A stretch of 64,000 nucleotides of DNA from Chelatococcus reniformis. Lineage in GTDB: Bacteria; Pseudomonadota; Alphaproteobacteria; Rhizobiales; Beijerinckiaceae. Positions 56,464 to 64,000 of this stretch are shown piece by piece. Numbering within the stretch: the first letter of the stretch is position 1; each line of letters opens with the position of its first letter. The notes beneath the pieces were generated by a model. The model searched no databases and had not been told where the DNA came from. It saw nothing but the letters and a program-made list of their open reading frames with translations. The stretch covers positions 743,234 to 807,233 of the forward strand of contig NZ_BMGG01000002.1 of NCBI RefSeq assembly GCF_014640075.1, read 5' to 3'. The position numbers and the translations under genes were made by a program.

Positions 56464-57114
56464 TCACTGCCGGAACGGGAAGTTGAAATGCTTGAGCAGC
56501 GCGCGCGCCTCGGCGTCGGTCTTGGCCGTGGTGCACACGATCACATCCATGCCCCACATGCTATCGACCTTGTCGTAGTCGATCTCCGGGAACACGATGT
56601 GCTCCTTGATGCCGAGGGCGAAGTTGCCGCGCCCGTCGAACGACTTCGGATTGAGGCCACGGAAGTCGCGCACCCGCGGGAGCGCCACGTTGATCAGACG
56701 GTCGACGAACTCGTACATACGCACCTTGCGCAGCGTCACCTTGGCACCGATCGGCATGTTCTCGCGGACCTTGAAGGACGCGATCGCCGTGCGGGCCCGA
56801 GTGACGACCGCCTTCTGGCCGGCGATCTGACCGAGATCGGCCGCAGCGGTGCTGGCCTTCTTGGAGTCGTTCACCGACTCGCCGACGCCCATGTTGAGCA
56901 CGATCTTGTCGAGGCGCGGCACTTCCAGCGGGTTCTTGTAGCCGAACTCCTCGATGAGCTTGGGCCGCACCACCTCGTCGTAGTACTTGCGCAGGCGCGG
57001 CGCATAGCCTTCCGGCAGGCGCGGACGCGAGCCGCTCTTCGGGGCGCCATCGCCCTTGGCCGCCTTCGGAGCCTTCTCCTTGGCGACCTTCCTGCTGTCC
57101 TTGACGTCAGCCAT
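56464..57114 (-). CDS. rplE: 50S ribosomal protein L5 with N-terminal Lys/Ala-rich extension
   Basis: This 216-residue uL5 has [30 protein letters not shown], and [17 protein letters not shown]. It binds 5S rRNA. About 30 residues at the start ([20 protein letters not shown] and on) are extra compared with a usual length near 180. No internal ATG precedes the conserved core, and the start overlaps the rplX stop by eight bases, so the extension is probably real. Confidence 0.96.
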   Translation of the reverse strand: MADVKDSRKVAKEKAPKAAKGDGAPKSGSRPRLPEGYAPRLRKYYDEVVRPKLIEEFGYKNPLEVPRLDKIVLNMGVGESVNDSKKASTAAADLGQIAGQKAVVTRARTAIASFKVRENMPIGAKVTLRKVRMYEFVDRLINVALPRVRDFRGLNPKSFDGRGNFALGIKEHIVFPEIDYDKVDSMWGMDVIVCTTAKTDAEARALLKHFNFPFRQ

Positions 57115-57424
57115 CGATCAGATCTCCCGAACGCTTGGCGAAGCGCACCTTGCGGCCATCGTCCAGCACCTTGAAGCCCACGCGGGTCGGCTGGCCGTCC
57201 TTGGGATCGGCCACAGCCAGGTTCGACAGGTGCAGCGGCGCCTCCTTGTTGATGATGCCGCCTTCCTGGCTCTGCGACTGGCGCTGGTGGCGCTTGACCA
57301 TGTTGACGCCGCGGACGAGCGCACGCTCGTCCTTCGGCAGAACCTGGATGACTTCGCCCGTCTTGCCACGGTCACGGCCGGTGAGCACGACGACCTTGTC
57401 GCCCTTCTTGATTTTCGCGGCCAT
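57107..57424 (-). CDS. rplX: 50S ribosomal protein L24
   Basis: This 105-residue uL24 has [20 protein letters not shown] (KOW motif) and [19 protein letters not shown]. The ATG at 57424 overlaps the rplN stop by one base, and the gene's stop overlaps the rplE start. Confidence 0.98.
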   Translation of the reverse strand: MAAKIKKGDKVVVLTGRDRGKTGEVIQVLPKDERALVRGVNMVKRHQRQSQSQEGGIINKEAPLHLSNLAVADPKDGQPTRVGFKVLDDGRKVRFAKRSGDLIDG

Positions 57425-57792
57425 CAGAGCACCTCGGGCGCGAGCGAAATGATCTTCATGTGATTGCGGGCCCGGAGCTCGCGCGGCACCGGCCCGAAGA
57501 TGCGGGTGCCGATCGGCTCCTTCTGATTGTTGATCAGAACCGCGGCATTGCGGTCGAAGCGGATCACGGAGCCGTCGGCGCGACGGATGTCCTTGGCGGT
57601 GCGCACGACGACCGCCTTCATCACGTCGCCCTTCTTGACGCGGCCACGCGGGATCGCCTCCTTGACGGAAACGACGATCACGTCGCCCACGCCGGCGTAC
57701 TTCCGCTTGGAGCCGCCTAGCACCTTGATGCACATCACCCGACGCGCGCCGGAGTTGTCCGCGACGTCCAAGTTGGTCTGCATCTGGATCAT
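57424..57792 (-). CDS. rplN: 50S ribosomal protein L14
   Basis: This 122-residue uL14 has [20 protein letters not shown], the [20 protein letters not shown] block and the C-terminal [14 protein letters not shown]. It follows rpsQ after 101 bases. Confidence 0.98.
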   Translation of the reverse strand: MIQMQTNLDVADNSGARRVMCIKVLGGSKRKYAGVGDVIVVSVKEAIPRGRVKKGDVMKAVVVRTAKDIRRADGSVIRFDRNAAVLINNQKEPIGTRIFGPVPRELRARNHMKIISLAPEVL

Positions 57793-57893
57793 GGCAAAGA
57801 TCCTTTCTCTGTCTCAGCCGGTTTCCGGTGCCTCGCTGGCGCCGGACTACGTCTGACGGGGATCTGGCGTCCCCTCGCCGTTGGATTGATCGG

Positions 57894-58136
57894 TCAGGCC
57901 TCGGCGTCGCTCGCCAAGGCGACCCAGGACTTGGTTTTGGAGATCGGCTTCGATTCCTCGATGCGGACCACGTCGCCCACCTTGAACGCATTGCCCTCGT
58001 CGTGGGCATGATAGTTCTTGGTGCGGCGAACGGTCTTTTTCAGCAGCGGATGGGTGAAGCGCCGCTCCACCTTCACTACGATGGTCTTGTCGCCTTTGTC
58101 ACTGACGACGGTGCCCTGGAGAACGCGCTTCGGCAT
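57894..58136 (-). CDS. rpsQ: 30S ribosomal protein S17
   Basis: This 80-residue uS17 has [20 protein letters not shown] and [19 protein letters not shown]. The ATG at 58136 is the family start; a longer open frame upstream overlaps rpmC. It lies ten bases after rpmC. Confidence 0.97.
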   Translation of the reverse strand: MPKRVLQGTVVSDKGDKTIVVKVERRFTHPLLKKTVRRTKNYHAHDEGNAFKVGDVVRIEESKPISKTKSWVALASDAEA

Positions 58137-58146
58137 CCCCGCCTCC

Positions 58147-58356
58147 TCAAGCCTGGGGGACGGCAGCGGTGCGCTGCAACGTCCGGATGCGGGCGATGTC
58201 ACGACGGACCTCGCGCACGCGATTCGTGTTCTCGAGCTGGCCTGTCGCCCGCTGGAAGCGCAGGTTGAACTGCTCCTTCTTGAGCTTCAGCAGCTCGTCG
58301 TGGAGTTCGTCCTTCGACAGCCGCTTGAGGTCGGCCAGCCGTTGCGTGGTCTTCAT
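58147..58356 (-). CDS. rpmC: 50S ribosomal protein L29
   Basis: This 69-residue uL29 has [20 protein letters not shown] and [20 protein letters not shown]. It lies at the peptide exit tunnel. The gene is 11 bases after rplP. Confidence 0.97.
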   Translation of the reverse strand: MKTTQRLADLKRLSKDELHDELLKLKKEQFNLRFQRATGQLENTNRVREVRRDIARIRTLQRTAAVPQA

Positions 58357-58367
58357 GGCTCGTCTCT

Positions 58368-58781
58368 TCAGTCGGCGATGCGCTGAATGAAGCGCGTCTT
58401 GATCGGCAGCTTGGCCGCGCCGAGACGCAGGGCCTCGCGCGCGATCTCTTCGTTCACGCCGTCGAGTTCGAACATGATGCGGCCCGGCTTGACGCGCGCC
58501 GCCCAATAGTCCGGCGCGCCCTTGCCCTTGCCCATGCGCACCTCGGTCGGCTTATCCGAAACCGGCACGTCCGGGAAGATCCGGATCCAGACGCGGCCGG
58601 CGCGCTTCATGTGGCGCGTGATGGCGCGTCGGGCGGCCTCGATCTGGCGCGCAGTGACGCGCTCAGGCTCGAGCGCCTTCAGCCCGAACTCGCCAAAATT
58701 GAGGTCCGTCCCGCCCTTCGCGACGCCGTGAATGCGGCCCTTGAACTGCTTGCGGAACTTGGTCTTCTTGGGCGACAGCAT
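58368..58781 (-). CDS. rplP: 50S ribosomal protein L16
   Basis: This 137-residue uL16 has [19 protein letters not shown], the [20 protein letters not shown] block and [19 protein letters not shown]. It lies 26 bases after rpsC. Confidence 0.98.
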   Translation of the reverse strand: MLSPKKTKFRKQFKGRIHGVAKGGTDLNFGEFGLKALEPERVTARQIEAARRAITRHMKRAGRVWIRIFPDVPVSDKPTEVRMGKGKGAPDYWAARVKPGRIMFELDGVNEEIAREALRLGAAKLPIKTRFIQRIAD

Positions 58782-58807
58782 GTGTCCTGCTCCTCACCGT
58801 CGCGTCC

Positions 58808-59518
58808 TCAATGGGACGCGTCGGCCCCGCGGCGACCCTGCGAACGGCCGCCGTCATCGTTCATCTTCTTGTCCTGCGCCATCGGGTCATGATCGAGGAT
58901 CTCGCCCTTGAAGATCCAAACCTTGATCCCGCACGTGCCGTAGGTGGTGAACGCGGTGGCGGTGCCATAGTCGACATCGGCGCGCAGCGTGTGCAGCGGA
59001 ACGCGTCCCTCGCGGTACCACTCCATGCGTGCGATCTCGGCACCACCCAGACGACCCGCGCAGTTGATCCGGATCCCCTCGGCGCCCAGGCGCATGGCCG
59101 ACTGCACCGCGCGCTTCATGGCACGACGGAAGGCGACACGACGCTCCAACTGCTGGGCGATCGACTCGGCCACCAGGGTGGCGTCGATCTCCGGCTTGCG
59201 CACCTCGACGATGTTGATGGCGACGTCGGCGTCGGTCATCTTTGCCACGGTGCGGCGCAGCTTGTCGATGTCGGCGCCCTTCTTGCCGATGACGACGCCC
59301 GGACGCGCCGAGTAGATCGTCACGCGGCACTTCTTGTGCGGACGCTCGACGACGATCTTCGACACCGCCGCCTGCTTCAGCATCTTGCGCAGCGTATCGC
59401 GGATGCGGATGTCCTCGTGCAGCAGCTGCCCGTACTCGCCCTTGCGGGCGAACCACCTGGAATCCCAAGTGCGGTTGATGCCGAGACGAAGCCCGATCGG
59501 ATTGACCTTCTGACCCAT
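58808..59518 (-). CDS. rpsC: 30S ribosomal protein S3
   Basis: This 236-residue uS3 has [20 protein letters not shown], a KH domain with [16 protein letters not shown], and [20 protein letters not shown]. The ATG at 59518 is the family start. It lies ten bases after rplV. Confidence 0.98.
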   Translation of the reverse strand: MGQKVNPIGLRLGINRTWDSRWFARKGEYGQLLHEDIRIRDTLRKMLKQAAVSKIVVERPHKKCRVTIYSARPGVVIGKKGADIDKLRRTVAKMTDADVAINIVEVRKPEIDATLVAESIAQQLERRVAFRRAMKRAVQSAMRLGAEGIRINCAGRLGGAEIARMEWYREGRVPLHTLRADVDYGTATAFTTYGTCGIKVWIFKGEILDHDPMAQDKKMNDDGGRSQGRRGADASH

Positions 59519-59528
59519 TGTCCCGTCC

Positions 59529-59909
59529 TCAGGCTGTGGCTGGCGTTTCGCGAACCACGATGGTGAGGTTCGCAAAAGGCTTTTCGATGCGGGCGCCGCG
59601 ACCGCGGGCGCGGGCGTGGAAGCGCTTCATAACCAGCGACTTGCCGACGAACGCCTCGGCAACGACGAGGTCGTCCACATCGAGGTCGTGGTTGTTCTCG
59701 GCGTTGGCAATGGCGCTCTCCAGCGCCTTGCGCACATCGACGGCAATGCGCTTGCGGCTGAACTCCAAGTCCGCCAGCGCCGTCGACACCTTCTTGCCAC
59801 GGATCAGCGCGGCAACGAGGTTCAGCTTCTGCGGCGATACCCGGAGGTTGCGCGCAACGGCCTTGGCCTCGTTGTCGGCGAGCGCGCGGGGGGCGGCTGC
59901 CTTACCCAT
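59529..59909 (-). CDS. rplV: 50S ribosomal protein L22
   Basis: This 126-residue uL22 has [20 protein letters not shown] and the C-terminal hairpin region with [20 protein letters not shown]. It lines the exit tunnel. It lies two bases after rpsS. Confidence 0.98.
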   Translation of the reverse strand: MGKAAAPRALADNEAKAVARNLRVSPQKLNLVAALIRGKKVSTALADLEFSRKRIAVDVRKALESAIANAENNHDLDVDDLVVAEAFVGKSLVMKRFHARARGRGARIEKPFANLTIVVRETPATA

Positions 59910-59911
59910 GC

Positions 59912-60190
59912 TTACCTCCTCTTCGCCTTCTTATCCGCCGCGTGACCATGGAAGGTACGCGTCGGGGAAAACTCGCCAAACTTGTGGCCGACCATCTCCT
60001 CGGTGACCATCACCGGGATATGCTTGTGGCCGTTGTAGACGCCGAACGTCACGCCCACGAACTGCGGCAGGATCGTGGAGCGCCGGCTCCAGATCTTGAC
60101 CACCTCCGAGCGCCCGGAGGCGCGCACAGCGTCTGCTTTCTTGAGCAGATATCCGTCGACGAACGGACCTTTCCAAACCGAACGTGCCAT
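59912..60190 (-). CDS. rpsS: 30S ribosomal protein S19
   Basis: This 92-residue uS19 has [39 protein letters not shown] and [17 protein letters not shown]. The ATG at 60190 is the family start. It lies 11 bases after rplB. Confidence 0.98.
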   Translation of the reverse strand: MARSVWKGPFVDGYLLKKADAVRASGRSEVVKIWSRRSTILPQFVGVTFGVYNGHKHIPVMVTEEMVGHKFGEFSPTRTFHGHAADKKAKRR

Positions 60191-60201
60191 CGTGCCGTTC
60201 C

Positions 60202-61038
60202 TTACTTCTTCCGCTTGTGGCGGCTCGAGACGATGAAGGCGTCGGTCCGCTTGTTGGAGCGAGTCTTCTTGCCCTTGGTCGGCAGACCCCAGGGGGTCAC
60301 CGGGTGACGGCCACCGGAGGTGCGGCCTTCGCCGCCGCCGTGCGGATGGTCGATCGGGTTCATCGTGACGCCGCGGTTGTGCGGCCGCCAGCCCAGCCAC
60401 CGCGTGCGGCCGGCCTTGCCCATGTTGGTGTTCATGTGGTCGGGGTTCGACACCGCGCCCACCGTGCCGTAGCACTGGCCGTGCGCCAGCCGCTGCTCAC
60501 CCGAGTTGAGCCGCAGGATGACGTAGCCCTGGTCGCGACCGACGATCTGGGCGTAGGTGCCGGCAGACCGCGCCAGCGCGCCACCCTTACCGATCTTCGT
60601 CTCGATGTTGTGGACGATCGTGCCGATCGGCATGTTGCCGAGCGGCGCTGCGTTGCCAGGCTTGATGTCCACCTGATCGCCCGCCACCACCGTGTCCCCC
60701 ACCGCCAGCCGCTGCGGCGCCAGGATGTAGGAGAGCTCGTCGTCGGTGTAACGGATCAGCGCGATGAAGGCGGTGCGGTTGGGATCGTACTCGATCCGCT
60801 CCACCTTAGCGCTCACCCCCGCCTTGCCACGCCGCTTGAAGTCGACGAGCCGATAAGTCCGCTTATGGCCGCCGCCGCGGAAGCGGACGGTGACGCGACC
60901 GTTGTTGTTACGGCCGCCGGAATTGGACTTGCCCTCGGTCAAAGTCTTGACCGGCTTGCCCTTGTAGAGCTCCGAACGGTCGACGAGCACCAGCTGGCGC
61001 GTGCTCGGCGTGATCGGATTGAAGGATTTCAGTGCCAT
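60202..61038 (-). CDS. rplB: 50S ribosomal protein L2
   Basis: This 278-residue uL2 has [17 protein letters not shown], the [18 protein letters not shown] block and the C-terminal peptidyl-transferase-proximal loop [18 protein letters not shown]. It lies 22 bases after rplW. Confidence 0.98.
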   Translation of the reverse strand: MALKSFNPITPSTRQLVLVDRSELYKGKPVKTLTEGKSNSGGRNNNGRVTVRFRGGGHKRTYRLVDFKRRGKAGVSAKVERIEYDPNRTAFIALIRYTDDELSYILAPQRLAVGDTVVAGDQVDIKPGNAAPLGNMPIGTIVHNIETKIGKGGALARSAGTYAQIVGRDQGYVILRLNSGEQRLAHGQCYGTVGAVSNPDHMNTNMGKAGRTRWLGWRPHNRGVTMNPIDHPHGGGEGRTSGGRHPVTPWGLPTKGKKTRSNKRTDAFIVSSRHKRKK

Positions 61039-61060
61039 AGCTGCAGCTTTCCGTGTCCGC

Positions 61061-61372
61061 TCAGAGGCCCGTCGTCACGTCGATGGAGAACCCGTCGACG
61101 AGCGTCACGACCGCCTTCTTCACGTCCGAGCGCTGCCCGAGCGTGTTGCGGAAGCGCTTCACCTTGCCCTTGGTGACCAGCGTGTTGACGCTCGCCACCT
61201 TGACGTCGAAGAGCTTTTCGACCGCCGCCTTGATGGCGGGCTTGGTCGCGGTCTTGGCAACGCGGAACACGACCTTGTTGTGCTCCGAGAGCATCGTCGC
61301 CTTCTCTGTGATCACCGGGCTCAGGATCACATCGTAATGGCGGACGTCGGTGGGACGAGATTCGCGGCTCAT
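61061..61372 (-). CDS. rplW: 50S ribosomal protein L23
   Basis: This 103-residue uL23 has [17 protein letters not shown] and [20 protein letters not shown]. It binds trigger factor and SRP at the tunnel exit. Its start overlaps the rplD stop by four bases (ATGA). Confidence 0.98.
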   Translation of the reverse strand: MSRESRPTDVRHYDVILSPVITEKATMLSEHNKVVFRVAKTATKPAIKAAVEKLFDVKVASVNTLVTKGKVKRFRNTLGQRSDVKKAVVTLVDGFSIDVTTGL

Positions 61373-61989
61373 TTGAAGCGCGCCTCCAGCGCATCCACTG
61401 CCGCCTTGGTCAGCACGAGCTTGTCGCGGCGCAGGATGTCGTAAACGTTGATGCCGGTGACCGGCAGCACGTCCACATCGGGAATGTTGCGGACGGCGAG
61501 GCAGAAGTTGCCGTCCATCTCGGCGCCGTCGACGATCAGCGCATTGGCGAAGCCCAGCTTGCCGAGCTGCGCACGCAGCGCCTTGGTCTTGGCCTCGGCC
61601 AGCGCCGCGCTGTCGAGCACGACGATGGCATCGTCCTTGGCCTTGGCAGAGAGGGCGTGCTTGAGCGCCAGCGCCCTGACCTTCTTGGGCAGGTCATGGC
61701 CATGGTCGCGCACCACCGGTCCGAAGGCCTTGCCGCCGCCGCGGAATTGGGGCGCCTTGGCCGAGCCGTGGCGTGCGCTGCCGGTGCCCTTCTGCTTGTA
61801 CATCTTGCGCGTCGTACGCGAGATCTCGGCGCGGCCGAGGGTCTTGTGCGTACCCGCCTGCCGCTTGGCCAACTGCCAGCGCACGTAGCGGTGGATCAAG
61901 TCGACGCGCGGCTCCAGACCGAAGATCGCCTCGTCGAGGTCGACCTGGCCCGCGCTCGTGCCGTCGAGCGTGGTGACATCGAGCTTCAT
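61369..61989 (-). CDS. rplD: 50S ribosomal protein L4
   Basis: This 206-residue uL4 has the conserved loop [20 protein letters not shown] and the C-terminal [20 protein letters not shown]. The ATG at 61989 overlaps the rplC stop by one base (TGATG). In some bacteria L4 represses the S10 operon; no such leader is evident in this window. Confidence 0.98.
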   Translation of the reverse strand: MKLDVTTLDGTSAGQVDLDEAIFGLEPRVDLIHRYVRWQLAKRQAGTHKTLGRAEISRTTRKMYKQKGTGSARHGSAKAPQFRGGGKAFGPVVRDHGHDLPKKVRALALKHALSAKAKDDAIVVLDSAALAEAKTKALRAQLGKLGFANALIVDGAEMDGNFCLAVRNIPDVDVLPVTGINVYDILRRDKLVLTKAAVDALEARFK

Positions 61990-62741
61990 CACGTCGTCTC
62001 CTGACCGTCGGTCGAGGGAGCCTCGGCCGGAGCCTCGGCGGCGTCAGCCTGCCCGTCGGCATCGTCACGCGCCCGGAACTTACCGGGCAACGGCGCTTCC
62101 TTCGGCAGCGGCCGCTTGACCGCGTCGCGCACCATGATCCAGCCGCCGGCGACTCCGGGAACGGCGCCTTCGACGAGGATGAGGCCGCGCTCGACGTCGG
62201 TCTGCACGACGCGCAGATTCTGCGTGGTCACGCGCTCGTCACCGAGATGCCCCGGCATCTTCTTGTTCTTGAACGTCTTGCCCGGATCCTGACGGCCGCC
62301 GGTGCCGCCGATGGAACGGTGCGAGATCGACACGCCGTGGGTCGCGCGCAGGCCACCGAAGTTCCAGCGCTTCATGCCACCGGCAAAGCCCTTGCCCGTC
62401 GTGGTGCCGGTGACGTCGACGAACTGGCCGGCGACGAAGTGGTCGGCCGTGATTTCGGCGCCCACGGGGATCAGATGATCCGGCTCGACGCGGAATTCGG
62501 CAACCTTGCGGCGCGGCTCCACCTTGGCCACGGCAAAGTGCCCGCGCTCGGCGCGGCTCACGTTCTTGACCTTGGCGAGGCCTGAGCCGACCTGCAGAGC
62601 CGTATAGCCGTTGCGCTCGACCGTGCGGTGCGCGACCACCTGGCACTGGTCGAGCTTCAGCACCGTCACTGGAACGTGCTCTCCTGAATCAGTGAAGATG
62701 CGTGTCATCCCCACCTTCTGTGCAATGACGCCTGAGCGCAT
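61989..62741 (-). CDS. rplC: 50S ribosomal protein L3
   Basis: This 250-residue uL3 has [20 protein letters not shown], the central loop [20 protein letters not shown] and [14 protein letters not shown]. The C-terminal 25 residues are an acidic, Ala/Glu/Asp-rich extension ending DGQETT. AGAGG lies eight bases before the ATG at 62741. It is 49 bases after rpsJ. Confidence 0.98.
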   Translation of the reverse strand: MRSGVIAQKVGMTRIFTDSGEHVPVTVLKLDQCQVVAHRTVERNGYTALQVGSGLAKVKNVSRAERGHFAVAKVEPRRKVAEFRVEPDHLIPVGAEITADHFVAGQFVDVTGTTTGKGFAGGMKRWNFGGLRATHGVSISHRSIGGTGGRQDPGKTFKNKKMPGHLGDERVTTQNLRVVQTDVERGLILVEGAVPGVAGGWIMVRDAVKRPLPKEAPLPGKFRARDDADGQADAAEAPAEAPSTDGQETT

Positions 62742-62790
62742 TTGCCAATCCTCTAGGGCGTGCTCCGACAACCGACGGGCGCGCCGCTCG

Positions 62791-63102
<312 letters not shown>

Positions 63103-63208
63103 AAGGACCCCTCCGGCCCGACTACTTCAAGTGAATGGGGCACAGCACCGAAATGAAATGCCTGCATGCCAATGCATGCCGGCGAGGGACGGCGCTGGCC
63201 GCCTTGTG

Positions 63209-63229
63209 GGGTGCGGCCTCGCCGCACCC
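63209..63229 (-). terminator. Hairpin between tuf and rpsJ
   Basis: GGGTGCGGC and GCCGCACCC form a perfect 9-bp stem with a 3-base loop 12 bases after the tuf stop. No T-run follows on the minus strand. It may be a partial terminator or processing site that lets tuf be expressed more strongly than the downstream operon. Confidence 0.5.
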
Positions 63230-63241
63230 GGTTCTTGCGTC

Positions 63242-64000
<759 letters not shown>

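Noticed and set aside
63160..63182. Repeated GCATGC words between rpsJ and tuf
   Set aside because: The GCATGC...GCATGC pair is short and imperfectly arranged; no element or operator could be assigned.

Overview
The window is a GC-rich chromosomal segment from an alphaproteobacterium, most likely a member of the Hyphomicrobiales (Rhizobiales). The evidence is the complete S10-spc-alpha ribosomal superoperon with a short adenylate kinase, the zinc-free S14, an ATP12-type F1 assembly chaperone, a DegQ-like protease and RarA close to that operon, and dispersed intergenic palindromic elements bounded by CTAG. No tRNA, rRNA, CRISPR array, transposase or prophage gene was seen. Identifications rest on reading translations and motifs; no database search was run.

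1-8.2 kb (minus strand): a molybdenum hydroxylase operon in the order FAD subunit, iron-sulfur subunit, molybdopterin subunit (the last one cut by the window edge), then tamA-tamB, which insert proteins into the outer membrane. 8.5-18.3 kb: a catabolic island. Two tandem periplasmic binding proteins, an acyl-CoA synthetase, an enoyl-CoA hydratase, a metal-ligand-deficient member of the iron-alcohol-dehydrogenase family, an SDR and a metallo-beta-lactamase-fold hydrolase run on the minus strand. A second SDR diverges from them and a TetR regulator lies beside it. The substrate is unknown.

18.7-28.3 kb: housekeeping and accessory genes, mostly on the plus strand. They are mgtE, a GH25 lysozyme-like lipoprotein, an isovaleryl-CoA-type dehydrogenase, a small basic secreted protein, a frameshifted LprI-like gene, an LpxO-like hydroxylase, an aldo/keto reductase, YdcF, GrpB, DUF3253, DUF599 and a rhodanese. 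28.3-29.0 kb holds the remains of a Doc-family toxin and a frameshifted upstream partner. 29-41.2 kb is a short-chain acyl and ketone-body block: acetoacetate decarboxylase, a patatin-like lipase, propionyl-CoA carboxylase alpha and beta with malate dehydrogenase between them, a broken SIMPL gene, ATP12, an RluC-type pseudouridine synthase and acetoacetyl-CoA synthetase.

41.3-48.1 kb: yciB, rarA, a DsbD/ScsB-like thiol reductase with a secreted redoxin, and a DegQ-type protease. 48.3-64 kb (minus strand): tuf (partial), rpsJ through rplO, secY, adk, rpsM, rpsK, rpoA and rplQ in canonical order, ending at a perfect 13-bp hairpin.

The most unusual signals are four. Short tandem repeats at the 3' ends of two unrelated genes re-create the stop codon in all three frames. 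CTAG-bounded repeat elements supply the stop codons of three genes. The Doc module is decayed. The rpsM gene has a TTG start placed just after two strong hairpins.
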